In this document: positions 52,721 to 62,165 of the stretch, in pieces
Numbering within the stretch: the stretch's first letter is position 1
Layout of the letters: each line of letters opens with the position of its first letter
Source of the DNA: Candidatus Thorarchaeota archaeon
GTDB lineage: Archaea > Asgardarchaeota > Thorarchaeia > Thorarchaeales > Thorarchaeaceae
Reading direction: 5' to 3'
NCBI GenBank assembly: GCA_004524595.1
Contig: SDOA01000002.1
Location: forward strand, 11,535-75,534
DNA: 64,000 nucleotides
Translations under genes and position numbers: made by a program
Notes under the pieces: generated by a model
Database searches by the model: none
The model's input: only the letters and a program-made list of their open reading frames with translations
Told to the model about the DNA's origin: nothing

Positions 52721-53500
52721 ATGGGCAAGTTTCTACTACCCTTCATTGAAGGGCGAATATCAAATGAAAGATTTTCGCCCACATCCATTTTTGTTTCTGC
52801 ATTTATTATGGCAATATTACTCTCCATTCAGATTACATTACTATATCTGCTTGGATTGATTGGTCTAATTCTAATATTTGGTACCATTGCACGCACAAGG
52901 TGGAAAGTCGTACTCTCACTTGCAGCAAGATTCGAAGTTGTCATTCTATTTTGGATTATCCTTCTCCCCTTCTTCTATGGGACTACAATTCTTCTGATAT
53001 TTCCTGTTCCTTGGGGACAATTGGTTGCATATCAAGAAGGACTAAATCTTGGTCTTATCATTGGTGTACGTATCTTTGGTATTGTCACACTCTTTCTCGC
53101 TGCACTCTCTCACATATCTCTAGTTGAGTTCATTGGGGCTCTAAAGACTCTTAGAATTCCCGCTTCTGTACTTGGGTCTCTCCTGATTATGTTTCGTTAC
53201 ATACCTCTATTCTTGGAAGAACGTAATAGCATGCAAGAGGCTCAGCAGTTACGAGGGTTTCATCGTGGTACGCGAAAAGAGCAGATCAAATCATTAGGTT
53301 TTCTTGTTGGTTCGATCATAGATCGAGCATTGGACAGGAGTGTTATAGTCTATGAATCTATGACCCTTCGAGGATTTGGTCATGGGATGTTTATTGTAGG
53401 AGTCGGACCGAGACGAAGTGACATCTTTCTCTTTCTTGGTCTGTTCTTACTGATAATTATCCTCTTTCAACAACAGATTTTGGAGGTCTTCGTCGGATGA
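52721..53500 (+). CDS. NikQ/CbiQ (EcfT) transmembrane component
   Basis: 259 residues with an N-terminal cytoplasmic start, four to five helices, and the coupling motifs near SMQEAQQLRGFHRGTRKEQI and YESMTLRGFGHGMF, the two Ala-Arg-Gly-like ARG helices that contact the ATPase (AQQLRGF and MTLRGFG here). GGAG precedes ATG 52721. The stop overlaps the ATPase start. Confidence 0.88.
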   Translation: MGKFLLPFIEGRISNERFSPTSIFVSAFIMAILLSIQITLLYLLGLIGLILIFGTIARTRWKVVLSLAARFEVVILFWIILLPFFYGTTILLIFPVPWGQLVAYQEGLNLGLIIGVRIFGIVTLFLAALSHISLVEFIGALKTLRIPASVLGSLLIMFRYIPLFLEERNSMQEAQQLRGFHRGTRKEQIKSLGFLVGSIIDRALDRSVIVYESMTLRGFGHGMFIVGVGPRRSDIFLFLGLFLLIIILFQQQILEVFVG

Positions 53501-54249
53501 CATGTGCAATAGAGGTCAATGGTCTGTGTTTCAGTTACAAGGAGTTTTCACTGCAAGATGTAACCATGAACCTGCATCTTGGGGAACAGAAGGCTCTTGT
53601 GGGATTGAATGGGTCTGGAAAGACCACTCTCTTCAAATTAATTCTCGGTCTTCTCGAACCAACAGCTGGTTGTATTCATATCTTTGAACGAAAGGTCGAG
53701 CGAAATAATCTCTGGGAGATTAGAAAAGATGTTGGATTTCTCTTTCAGAGCCCAGATGACCAACTCTTTGCTCCAACAGTATGGGAAGATGTCGCCTTCG
53801 GACCGAAAAACCTCGGATTGACTGAAGAAGAAGTAGAGAAACGTGTTAAATGGGCACTTGATATTGTAGGAATGTCTGACTTCATCAATAGACCTGTAAA
53901 TCAGATGAGTCATGGACAGGCAAAACGTGTTGCCCTTGCAGGGATCATTGCAATGCGACCAAAGATATTGCTATTAGACGAACCTTTTGCAGGGCTTGAT
54001 TTTCCCATGGTTTCGACAATGGTGGATATCATTCAGAATCTACGAGAAGAGAGTATTAGTGTTCTCTATACAACTCACAATAAATTCTTCCTGGAGAATT
54101 GGGCTGATTCTATTGCAGTCATGCATGAAGGTCGGGTGATCTACGACGGACCAGTAGAACGGGCTCTTAATGATTCTTCTATCAATCGACAAACTGGCAA
54201 TTGGGAAGAATTAGGTCTTCGAATGAGACTGTATCGAGGTCTTGCTTAA
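53497..54249 (+). CDS. NikO/CbiO (EcfA) ATPase component
   Basis: 250-residue ABC ATPase. Walker A GLNGSGKTT, Q-loop FQSPDDQLF, signature MSHGQAKRVALAG, Walker B ILLLDEPFAGLD, and switch TTHNKFFLENW with the His. ATG 53497 overlaps the stop of the EcfT gene, so it is co-translated. Completes the M-N-Q-O transporter under NikR control. Confidence 0.94.
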   Translation: MTCAIEVNGLCFSYKEFSLQDVTMNLHLGEQKALVGLNGSGKTTLFKLILGLLEPTAGCIHIFERKVERNNLWEIRKDVGFLFQSPDDQLFAPTVWEDVAFGPKNLGLTEEEVEKRVKWALDIVGMSDFINRPVNQMSHGQAKRVALAGIIAMRPKILLLDEPFAGLDFPMVSTMVDIIQNLREESISVLYTTHNKFFLENWADSIAVMHEGRVIYDGPVERALNDSSINRQTGNWEELGLRMRLYRGLA

Positions 54250-54297
54250 AACTACGATACGGTTAAATGAGTGAAAAAGTCACATGCAAAATACCAT

Positions 54298-54415
54298 GCG
54301 GAGGTTGCCAAGCCTGGTTAAAGGCGCAGGGTTCAGATCCCTGACTTCGTGATACATCATCGCGAAGGGGGAATCTCGTAGGAGTTCGCGAGTTCAAATC
54401 TCGCCCTCCGCACCA
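54298..54415 (+). tRNA. tRNA-Leu (CAG) with probable ~30-nt noncanonical intron
   Basis: Acceptor GCGGAGG/CCTCCGC, A73 and encoded CCA (54413-54415). Anticodon stem CAGGG/CCCTG encloses TTCAGAT, anticodon CAG (54334-54336). T-stem GCGAG/CTCGC. A normal class II variable arm would be TCTCGTAGGAGTTC, found at 54374-54387. Between the anticodon stem and this arm lie about 30 extra bases (54344-54373) containing a perfect 9-bp hairpin (54345-54367, loop ACATC). This fits an archaeal bulge-helix-bulge intron after position 43-45, not the usual 37/38 site. Confidence 0.9.
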
Positions 54416-54418
54416 TTT

Positions 54419-54856
54419 TTAATCATTCGGCAGAATAAACATCGTTTCTATTCGTTCTATTCCATCTAAATGCTCTAATTCTCCAGTGATGAAATGTGTA
54501 AGATCGTCAATGTCTTTCACACGTACTGTTAGAATGAAATTAGCTGGACCTGTTGTTCGTAGAACTTCAGTAATCTGTTTATTATCATTGAATTTCTCAT
54601 ACAGTTGTTCAGAGGCACCTGGTCTTGTCGTTATTAAGACAATGACCTGAATCTCATATCCCATCTTGCGATAGTCCACTTCTACTGTATACCGTTTAAT
54701 GACACCCAGTTCAACAAGACGTTCCATTCTGTTCCGGATAGAACTGGGGCTTAACTCTACTTCCTTTTTTATATCTCTTAAAGAAGTTCTAGCATTGTCA
54801 GAAAGAATCTCTATTATTTGTCGATCCTTGTCATCGATTTTTTCTGTGGACCCCAT
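54419..54856 (-). CDS. Lrp/AsnC-family regulator
   Basis: 145 residues: HTH (DDKDRQIIEILSDNARTSLR; LSPSSIRNRMERLVELGVIK) and a RAM-like C-terminal domain (VIVLITTRPGASEQLYEKFN; FILTVRVKDIDDLTHFITGE). Standard length for a single-domain Lrp. ATG 54856 has AGGGA upstream. It is downstream of eIF5A on the same strand, with no evident functional link. Ligand not predictable. Confidence 0.92.
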   Translation of the reverse strand: MGSTEKIDDKDRQIIEILSDNARTSLRDIKKEVELSPSSIRNRMERLVELGVIKRYTVEVDYRKMGYEIQVIVLITTRPGASEQLYEKFNDNKQITEVLRTTGPANFILTVRVKDIDDLTHFITGELEHLDGIERIETMFILPND

Positions 54857-54903
54857 AAAGAACATCCCTACATGACTTTCTTTTTCTTGAGGCCTTTCTA
54901 GTA

Positions 54904-55305
54904 TTATGCAGTCTTAACCCTAGTAATAACTTTCCTGCCCATAACATCCCAGACTTCGACTGAGCAGTTCAATTCGATTTGCGAGAGTATCTCTTGATCA
55001 ATAGGTTTAGGTATATCATAGGTTTCGAATGTTTCACTGTCCATCAGGCTAAAGTTCTCTCCCGTATCAGCTATCACAGTTGCACTTCTCTTATCGATAA
55101 CTGGAACATCTACCATACGATCTGCGGGCATGATAACATTACGTTTCCTATTGTCGAAGAATCCAACAGCTATAATGTTTGCTTTTGCAGCTCCATGTTT
55201 TCCAGGCTTTGATTTATCCATTGAGATGACTCTGCATGGTTCATCGTCGATCATCATATAGCTGCCTGGTTTCAAGCTTTTTGCATCACTCTTCTTGATA
55301 CTCAA
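54904..55305 (-). CDS. Translation factor aIF5A
   Basis: 133 residues, archaeal/eukaryotic IF5A. The N-terminal SH3-like domain carries the hypusine loop KPGKHGAAK, with K36 as the modified lysine. The OB-fold C-terminal half starts around ETFETYDIPKP. The start is TTG 55305, with GGTGA about 5 bases upstream, and a TATA box lies some 50 bases farther upstream. A gene for the modifying enzyme is not in the window. Confidence 0.97.
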   Translation of the reverse strand: MSIKKSDAKSLKPGSYMMIDDEPCRVISMDKSKPGKHGAAKANIIAVGFFDNRKRNVIMPADRMVDVPVIDKRSATVIADTGENFSLMDSETFETYDIPKPIDQEILSQIELNCSVEVWDVMGRKVITRVKTA

Positions 55306-55356
55306 TTTGTTTCACCAACTCAGTCATGTAGACTCAATACACCCATTTCGATTCGT

Positions 55357-55368
55357 CTATATATATTT
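55357..55368 (-). promoter_or_regulatory. TATA box of the aIF5A gene
   Basis: On the minus strand AAATATATATAG lies about 55-60 bases before the TTG start, predicting a short leader of about 30 bases. The rest of the intergenic region is AT-rich and also serves the divergent NAD kinase gene. Confidence 0.55.
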
Positions 55369-55440
55369 GGGGGCGTGTATTGAAATGATGAAAGGATAGT
55401 AATAAGAGTAAAATGTAAACCTTTTCAGCCTTAGCTGGAT

Positions 55441-56319
55441 GTGTTATCAGTGATCGAACAAAATCCGCAGATAATTAGCGACAAAAGAACCATCGGTCTA
55501 GTGTGCAAACCAGGTCGTATGGAGATTGAACGAATTGCTGAACGCATAGGTCAACTTCTTATCTCCAATAATCTTACAATTCAGGTTGATCCTGCGTCGT
55601 GTAATATTGCAGGTGAAAAAATAGAGGTAACCCCAATCGAAGATATGAATGTGGATTTTGTAATAACAATAGGTGGCGATGGAACAATCCTCTACACTTT
55701 ATCTAAACTAAAAGATAGATCCACACCATTATTTTGTATCAATCGAGGAACGGTTGGTTTTTTGACAGAGAGCGGTACAACTACTGCATTCAGCGCTCTC
55801 GAAAAGGTTCTAGCAAATGAATGTATCATCGAATCAAACTTGAACATAAGTTCAGGTGTAGCTGATAATACATTTCCTGATGCATTAAATGAAGTATACA
55901 TTGTCTCTCGAATCCCTGGTAGATTATTGACGATGCAAATCTATCTTGATAATGCTAGAGTTGATTATGGAAGAGCTGATGGTGCTATGTTGGCCACTCC
56001 TTGTGGTTCTACTGCATATGCTTTAGCGGCAGGTGGGTCAATTCTTGCCCCGGATGTAAACGGACTTATTTTCGTACCCGTCTGTCCTCCAAGATTTGAA
56101 CTCAAGTCAATTGTCATTCCTGATCATTCAACTCTTGAGATTGAGCTAGTAAAGTCTGGAGCTCCTGGTCTTGCTGTGATTGATGGACAGACAAGGTGGG
56201 ATATTGAAGCCCATGAGAAGGTCTGGTTAAAGAAATCTGAGAATATCACGCGTTTCATACGTTTATATGATAACTACTACGATCGACTCAACACGCGCCT
56301 TATCCCGAGGACTCTGTAG
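55441..56319 (+). CDS. NAD kinase
   Basis: 292 residues that phosphorylate NAD to NADP. Diagnostic GGDGTIL, RGTVGFLTE, DGAMLATPCGSTAYALAAGG and FVPVCPPRFE. GTG start at 55441. Nob1 begins directly after the stop codon, with no gap. Confidence 0.95.
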   Translation: MLSVIEQNPQIISDKRTIGLVCKPGRMEIERIAERIGQLLISNNLTIQVDPASCNIAGEKIEVTPIEDMNVDFVITIGGDGTILYTLSKLKDRSTPLFCINRGTVGFLTESGTTTAFSALEKVLANECIIESNLNISSGVADNTFPDALNEVYIVSRIPGRLLTMQIYLDNARVDYGRADGAMLATPCGSTAYALAAGGSILAPDVNGLIFVPVCPPRFELKSIVIPDHSTLEIELVKSGAPGLAVIDGQTRWDIEAHEKVWLKKSENITRFIRLYDNYYDRLNTRLIPRTL

Positions 56320-56844
56320 GTGTCTGAATTGTCACAAATCTATGTAGTTGATACCAGTGTGTTATTCTCTACATGGATGAATAGAATGAAAGATGGAAAC
56401 TTTGTGACTGTTACAGGTGTTATTGAAGAGATAAAAAATAGACCAAGTAGACTTCGAACCGAGATACTATTGCATCTTGATAAACTCAAAGAAGAAGCCC
56501 CTGAGTCTCTATCACTAGATATCGTAAGAACTACGGCAAAAGACTCGGGTGATTTAAAGGTTCTATCTGAAACCGATATAGATCTTATATCTCTCGCCCA
56601 TACTAAGATGACGAATGGATTCTCTACTACACTTGTTTCATCGGACCTAGCTGTTCTAAATACAGCGCGGCATGTTGGAATATCAACATTAGATCCATCT
56701 GGGAAATTTCAGCACGAAATTATCTGGTTACTTAAATGTCCTGCTTGTAATCGCAAATCAAAATCCACCGTGAAGACTCTGGACTGCCCAGTATGTGGAA
56801 CTCAGATGCGCCGTATTGTATCCAGTAAAAAGAAAATTCGTTGA
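56320..56844 (+). CDS. Nob1-like PIN endonuclease
   Basis: 174 residues: PIN domain (VVDTSVLFSTWM with D11; TDIDLISLAHTK; LVSSDLAVLNTARHVG) followed by a zinc ribbon (CPACNRK...CPVCGTQM). Nob1 makes the 3' end of 16S rRNA in the archaeal/eukaryotic 30S pathway. GTG start immediately after the NAD kinase stop. Acidic residues of the active site are present. Confidence 0.94.
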   Translation: MSELSQIYVVDTSVLFSTWMNRMKDGNFVTVTGVIEEIKNRPSRLRTEILLHLDKLKEEAPESLSLDIVRTTAKDSGDLKVLSETDIDLISLAHTKMTNGFSTTLVSSDLAVLNTARHVGISTLDPSGKFQHEIIWLLKCPACNRKSKSTVKTLDCPVCGTQMRRIVSSKKKIR

Positions 56845-56921
56845 AAACTTGGTAATACCCAAGTCTTACATGATATAAAATTGGTAGAAATTGTCTATTG
56901 ATGGTGGAGAGATGTCAATAG

Positions 56922-57191
56922 ATGACAGATAGACCTTCTTTAACTATTCAGCGAGACCTTGACGACATCAAGCTCCAAGTCAAGAAGGAATTGGAAACGA
57001 TTCGTGACCTGATGGATACCTATGGGTATCGTGCTCCATCTGTAAATTGGAATACTCCATTTCAGATGCATCGATTGAGACGTGCAATGAGAATCCACTA
57101 TCTTGCTATGAAGATTCGCGACTCGAATCCAGTCAGTCCTACCATTCGCGAATTGACTTGGGAATCACCAAGTGACCAAGAACTTCCTTAA
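56922..57191 (+). CDS. Small protein of unknown function
   Basis: 89 residues, charged and helical (DDIKLQVKKELETIRDLMDT; MHRLRRAMRIHYLAMKIRD). No family recognised. It is adjacent to Nob1 and abuts the convergent YjbQ gene. A GGAGAG is present but somewhat far upstream. Confidence 0.5.
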   Translation: MTDRPSLTIQRDLDDIKLQVKKELETIRDLMDTYGYRAPSVNWNTPFQMHRLRRAMRIHYLAMKIRDSNPVSPTIRELTWESPSDQELP

Positions 57192-57611
57192 TTACTCACC
57201 AAGCAAAAGAATCTCAAGATTTCTACTTCTTGGTCTGTTGTCATAATCAACAAAGATAACTTGTTGCCAAGTACCAAGTGTAAGGCGTTTCTTAACGAAT
57301 GGAATGGTAATACTTGGACCAACTATTGATGCACGAATGTGAGCGTGTCCATTTCCATCTCCCCATCGTTTATCATGTTCATATTCTCCCTCTCTTGGCG
57401 CGATTCGTTCCATCGCATCAGGGAAGTCTTTGAGGAGACCTCCTTCATATTCTATCGATGTTATAGCACCTGTAGAGCCTGGACAGAAAATAGTGCAAAG
57501 TCCTGCAGTTAAGCCACTTTCAGTTAAGATACTCTCGACTCTCTTTGTGATATCAATAATGTCACAATCGCCTTTGGTTTCAAATGAGATCGTTTGGTGG
57601 TACGTATTCAA
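57192..57611 (-). CDS. YjbQ/UPF0047 family protein
   Basis: 139 residues. Family hallmarks: ITSIEYEGGLLKDFPDAMER, HDKRWGDGNGHAHIRASIVG and TLGTWQQVIFVDYDN. YjbQ proteins form trimers with a histidine-rich metal site; some bacterial members have a secondary thiamine-phosphate synthase activity. Convergent with the small unknown gene. Confidence 0.92.
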   Translation of the reverse strand: MNTYHQTISFETKGDCDIIDITKRVESILTESGLTAGLCTIFCPGSTGAITSIEYEGGLLKDFPDAMERIAPREGEYEHDKRWGDGNGHAHIRASIVGPSITIPFVKKRLTLGTWQQVIFVDYDNRPRSRNLEILLLGE

Positions 57612-57676
57612 AAAGGCTCACCCGAGTTAGAGTCAGACTATAATCACTTCTATCTTCCGAAATAGTAGAAGATACT

Positions 57677-59575
57677 TTATTTTGTTGCTCTTACTTTCTT
57701 TGCATGGTCGATAAGTATACGAATCTGGTCTGCTTTTGCAAGTAAGTCCTCCTCGTTCTCCTGTAATATCAGAAGTGCACCTATGTGATTTCCCTCGTTC
57801 ATTGCCCTAATCAATGATAACAACGCCGCCATAACATCATCTTGACACGCAATAGAAACCTCCTCCATTGCTTTTATGGTGTCCTTGATTGGTCGTTTCT
57901 TGTCTGCATAATAGAGGAATCTGGCCTCGAAGACAGCATATAAGTCTTCAAAGGCCTCTTTTAATTCGTTAGCTTGTCTAAAGCCATCAGCTGATTTTGT
58001 GAGTAGTTCAATAGCCTTCTCAATCATTTTCTTGGAATTTGTCTGTAATGCTTCGATTCCTGCAGTTCTTGTCCAGATTGTTGCTAATTCCGGGACTCCA
58101 AGTTCTGCATAGAACTCAGCAGCCTTCTCAGCTTTTTCGCTCGCCATCCAATGAAATGACTCCGTCCTTTCATTATCTCCCAACTTCTTTGCACAGTCTG
58201 CTGCTTTGCTATAGAGCTTAGAGGAGTTTTCTGAATCGCCATTTATTGCAGATTCATCAGCTAATTCAATATAGAGGTCTATTGCTTGCTCAAGATATTT
58301 CTTGTTTTCATCCAAGTTTCCTGATTCCGCAAATACTTCAGCAGCCTCTTCTAACGATACTGCTTGCAGTTCCTTGTTTCCACTCTCCCTATTCATATTT
58401 GCCTGTCCAAGATAATAATCCGTGACCTGAGCATAAATTTTGTCAGCCTGTTCTTCGTTTCCCCAGTTCTTCATGCAGAGAGCATGATACCTAAGGTACT
58501 TTTTTTCTGATTCAACATCCTTCTCAATCTGAGCTTTTTGAGCAAGGTCTTCAAACATCTCACCAGCTCGCTTAAATGCCCACTTTGCTTTCATCACACG
58601 ACCAATCTCTTGGAACATATTACCCCCCTTGATTAGTAATGGTGCCACAGCTTCAGGCTTACCTTCCATTTTCAAATATGCCTCTGCTGCCTTGTATAAT
58701 GCATGATTTCTAGCTGATGTAAGTCGTTGAAGTTTGTACGCCTCCTGTGCGGCGTCGTAGATATTTCCTGCTTTTTCATACAGATGGGCTGCTTCGTATA
58801 GATCTCCTGCTTCCATCATTGTTCGAGTTGCTTCAGGTGATTCTCCTATTGTCTGCATTATTTGAGCTGCTTCAGCCAAAGCGTTACCTGCTGAGAGAAA
58901 ATCTCCTTTTTTCTTTGATACCTGCGCCCATTTTTGTGCCAATTTGACAGCTCGGTCATTAATACGCTCCCCGAGCTCATCGTCACCAGCTGTGTAATAG
59001 AGCCTACCGACTTTACGAAGGAGGCCGATCGCCTCAGAGTAATTTTCATGCTCTTCTTCGATATCTGCAAGGTTCTCGAGAGCATCTGCAGCCTTGATAT
59101 TAAGTTCATTCTTTTCGTTGCTCTCCATGGCGAAATCCTTAGCCCTGAAATAATAGTCTGCCGCTCTTTTGTATTCTGTTGCTTCTTCTGCGATTTTTGC
59201 TGCTATCTTGTTGACACGGACTATTTCAGAATAAATCTCTAGTGTCTGTGGCATACGAACAAGCATGAGTGTAGCTTGTTCAAAAGCTTTGAAACAGTCA
59301 TCAGCTTTGTACAGGTCTCTAAAGACTATTGCAACTTCCTCATAGATCTTAGCGGCATCTTGATACTCCTGCTTTTTTGCCATTTGGTTTGCAGCCTTGA
59401 TTAGCTTCTTGGCTCCATCAGCTTTTTTATCATTTTCAATATCTTGTCGAGCTTCTTTGAGGAGTTCATCTTCGGAGGTCAAGATATGGTCCCCCTTCAA
59501 CGTGAAGTTGAATGATTGATTGACTGTGTTGATTTTCTTATTCCTCATAACAGTTGCCCTCATAGCTTGTACCAT
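57677..59575 (-). CDS. SNAP-like TPR/alpha-solenoid protein
   Basis: 632 residues made almost entirely of helical repeats, many with the TPR/SNAP-type A-x-x-Y-x-x-A pattern (AAKIYEEVAIVFRDLYKADD; AADYYFRAKDF; AAHLYEKAGNIYDAAQEA; AYLKMEGKPEAVAPLLIKGG). The composition resembles alpha-SNAP and COP-like scaffolds. A short unrelated N-terminus is followed by the solenoid. A role in protein-complex assembly is likely; an intracellular-trafficking role is speculative. Confidence 0.7.
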   Translation of the reverse strand: MVQAMRATVMRNKKINTVNQSFNFTLKGDHILTSEDELLKEARQDIENDKKADGAKKLIKAANQMAKKQEYQDAAKIYEEVAIVFRDLYKADDCFKAFEQATLMLVRMPQTLEIYSEIVRVNKIAAKIAEEATEYKRAADYYFRAKDFAMESNEKNELNIKAADALENLADIEEEHENYSEAIGLLRKVGRLYYTAGDDELGERINDRAVKLAQKWAQVSKKKGDFLSAGNALAEAAQIMQTIGESPEATRTMMEAGDLYEAAHLYEKAGNIYDAAQEAYKLQRLTSARNHALYKAAEAYLKMEGKPEAVAPLLIKGGNMFQEIGRVMKAKWAFKRAGEMFEDLAQKAQIEKDVESEKKYLRYHALCMKNWGNEEQADKIYAQVTDYYLGQANMNRESGNKELQAVSLEEAAEVFAESGNLDENKKYLEQAIDLYIELADESAINGDSENSSKLYSKAADCAKKLGDNERTESFHWMASEKAEKAAEFYAELGVPELATIWTRTAGIEALQTNSKKMIEKAIELLTKSADGFRQANELKEAFEDLYAVFEARFLYYADKKRPIKDTIKAMEEVSIACQDDVMAALLSLIRAMNEGNHIGALLILQENEEDLLAKADQIRILIDHAKKVRATK

Positions 59576-59631
59576 TCACAGAAGACTCATATATCATTCA
59601 GACTCATGTATTATCTGGTAGTTGAATCTCA

Positions 59632-60738
59632 TTGAGTGAGGAAGAAGAACTACGTCTTGGACTCATTGGGACCGGTAAAATTGGAAGAGCTCATCTTACC
59701 GCCCTGTCATCTCTGAAAAATGCAAAGCTTGCTAATTTCAATTTAGATGCTATATCCGATACTAACATAGAATCACTTGATAGAGCTGCTATTGAATATG
59801 GTGTACCTAACAAGTATGATGATTATCGAGACCTCCTTAAAGACGAAAAAATTGATGCGGTGTATATTTGTACACCCACAAGTAAGCACACTGACATTGT
59901 AAAAGCTGCTGCTAAGGCCGGAAAGGCTATTTATTGTGAGGAACCACTTGCCAATAGTTGTCCACAAGCTCGAACGTTGATGGCTGTCACTCAAGACGCT
60001 AATGTGCAATCAGGATCAGGACTAGTACTCAGATATGAACCATTCCTCCTCTATGCTAAACATCTTTTATCAAAGTATGATTTTGGAAGACCAATGCTGG
60101 CTCATATTAGAGCTGACCGTCAATATACAGAAGAATATGATGGACTCAATAAATGGAGAGGAGAAGCGCAAATCGCAGGTGGAGGTACTCTCTCAGAGCA
60201 CTGTGTTCATGATATTGATATTCTCGCTTGGTTCTTTGGTGAAATAGCTGAGGTTCAAGCAAGGGTTGGTTTCATATCTGGTCGTGGAGTGGAAGACATA
60301 GCATCTATTACGATGGTCCATAAGGACGGTTCAATGAGCACGCTTGATTCCATTTGGCATGATATGGATCGTCTTGATGAAAGAAGAATAGAATTTTTCT
60401 TTGAAAAGGGATTCATTTTGATAACCTTGGAATCAGGAAAGCGTTACCTCGATTATCATTTGAAAGGTGAAGGTCCTGTAAGAATACATGCTGAAACTGC
60501 TGACTTGGTTCTGTTGGATCATCTGGGAATTCAACAAAATGGGGCTTCACTTGATATCTATGGTGTGTTCATGGATTCTGACATCAGTCGTTATGCTGCA
60601 TTGAGCTATGCATTCATCAATTCAATTAGTTCAGGAGAAAGTCCATCACCTAACTTCTCTGATGCAGTTAATGCTCATATGATCGTTGATGCAGCGTATG
60701 AATCTGCCAATAACGGGACTTCTATCAAGATTCTCTGA
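59632..60738 (+). CDS. Gfo/Idh/MocA-family oxidoreductase
   Basis: 368 residues. The Rossmann domain has LGLIGTGKIGRAH (NAD(P)), YICTPTSKHTDI, and the EEPLANS variant of the EKP motif. The C-terminal alpha/beta domain has GGGTLSEHCVHDIDILAWFF with the catalytic His. Resembles inositol/sugar dehydrogenases, but the substrate is unknown. TTG start at 59632. Confidence 0.93.
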   Translation: MSEEEELRLGLIGTGKIGRAHLTALSSLKNAKLANFNLDAISDTNIESLDRAAIEYGVPNKYDDYRDLLKDEKIDAVYICTPTSKHTDIVKAAAKAGKAIYCEEPLANSCPQARTLMAVTQDANVQSGSGLVLRYEPFLLYAKHLLSKYDFGRPMLAHIRADRQYTEEYDGLNKWRGEAQIAGGGTLSEHCVHDIDILAWFFGEIAEVQARVGFISGRGVEDIASITMVHKDGSMSTLDSIWHDMDRLDERRIEFFFEKGFILITLESGKRYLDYHLKGEGPVRIHAETADLVLLDHLGIQQNGASLDIYGVFMDSDISRYAALSYAFINSISSGESPSPNFSDAVNAHMIVDAAYESANNGTSIKIL

Positions 60739-60770
60739 GTATTTGAACAGCCTTAAGTACATGAAGTAAT

Positions 60771-62165
60771 GTGTCACTTTTGAGTCGAGTCATGCAACAA
60801 ATATCTATTGACCAAGTAGATCCTACAAGTTATGATGCTATTATTGCTGGCAGCGGGGCTGGCGGGCTTCTTGCAGCTCTCGCATTGACAGCAGAGGGAA
60901 AGAGAGTCTTAGTTGTTGAGAAGGAAGGCCGTCTTGGTGGAGTTTGGCATGGGTACTGGGTAGATGGCTATCGTGTTGACCAAGGCCTTCATGTTATTAC
61001 TAGAGTGACTCGCGGCGCATTTGTTCGCTTCTTGAAGAATTATCTCTCTCCTCCCCCTGAATTTGTTATGCATGATGGCTGGGAATTCCGAGTCTTTGAT
61101 AGAGTAGGAACAATCCCTTCAAGTATAGGTGAAACTCTGAGATGGCCATTAACAGGATGGAGAGGACGTTTTGGTCTGCTTAAGATTGGCGCTAAGATTA
61201 AAACCATGAAATTGGAAGAGATGGAAAAATACAAAGACATCTCCTTCTTTGAGTTTATGCAATCTCATGGTGCTACAAACCAAGTCATGCTTGATGTTAT
61301 GCAGAGTGCAATCTACATGGCTGCAGGTGTACCGATAACTGAGGCATCTGCTTATGAAGCCCTAAGAACATTGAAAGATACTGATAAAGAATCATCAAAG
61401 ATTGGTTCCGCAATACGCCTGCTACTGGGCTCCCGTGAATACGATGAAGGTTATGTCATTGGAGGAATGGAGGGTCTCATCAAAAGAGTCGTTGAAACAA
61501 TAAATGGTGACTATATTCTCAATGCTCCTGTGGAAGGAATCCATGAAAAAGATGGGATTGTCACAGGATTGACAATTGCTGGAAATATGTTTAATCACGC
61601 CACAATCGTCAGTAACATTCCTTTATGGTCTATGAATAAGATAGTAAAATCAATCTCAGGCACAGGTCGAGAATTTTTTGAAGAATGGAGTATGATGGAA
61701 CCTACAAGGGGTGTCACCCTCTGGTTAGGCCTTGATAATATAGTGATTGGAGACCGTAAGAATAGGGTTCTTGTTCATCCAAATCCTAATCGTTGGATTG
61801 TATCTATTTCAAGTTTTGACCCAAGCTGCGCACCAGAAGGCAAAGAACTAGTTGCTATTGCAATGATGGCTGAATCTGGTAAATCCGTCGAAGAGCACAT
61901 TTCGATGATGAAGAGTAATGGTCTGAAAAAATATTATCCCGGACTTCTAGAACACATTGAGATGGAACATGTACAGATGTCTTATGCAACAAGGGCTAAA
62001 TTGACTCCTGGTCAGACCGATCTTGATAGACCAGGACCTAGAACCCCAATTAGAGGGCTTTATATTGTAGGCACAGATACTGCTGGTTCAGGAGTTGGCC
62101 TCCAACAGGCAGCCCAATCTGCAGATGGTGTAGTTCATGCTTTGAAAGAAGATTCAGCCATCTAG
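60771..62165 (+). CDS. FAD-dependent phytoene-desaturase-like oxidoreductase
   Basis: 464 residues. FAD-binding DAIIAGSGAGGLLAALAL with the following VEKEGRLGG, and a C-terminal GLYIVGTDTAGSGVGLQQAA. The pattern is that of the CrtI / retinol saturase / amine oxidase-like superfamily. In archaea such enzymes may act on polyprenyl lipids or carotenoids; the exact substrate is unknown. GTG start at 60771. Convergent with the methyltransferase, stops overlapping. Confidence 0.85.
   Translation: MSLLSRVMQQISIDQVDPTSYDAIIAGSGAGGLLAALALTAEGKRVLVVEKEGRLGGVWHGYWVDGYRVDQGLHVITRVTRGAFVRFLKNYLSPPPEFVMHDGWEFRVFDRVGTIPSSIGETLRWPLTGWRGRFGLLKIGAKIKTMKLEEMEKYKDISFFEFMQSHGATNQVMLDVMQSAIYMAAGVPITEASAYEALRTLKDTDKESSKIGSAIRLLLGSREYDEGYVIGGMEGLIKRVVETINGDYILNAPVEGIHEKDGIVTGLTIAGNMFNHATIVSNIPLWSMNKIVKSISGTGREFFEEWSMMEPTRGVTLWLGLDNIVIGDRKNRVLVHPNPNRWIVSISSFDPSCAPEGKELVAIAMMAESGKSVEEHISMMKSNGLKKYYPGLLEHIEMEHVQMSYATRAKLTPGQTDLDRPGPRTPIRGLYIVGTDTAGSGVGLQQAAQSADGVVHALKEDSAI

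Noticed and set aside
54298..54415. Intron at the canonical 37/38 site of tRNA-Leu
   Set aside because: The anticodon stem and loop are complete around CAG, so the extra bases must lie after the stem.
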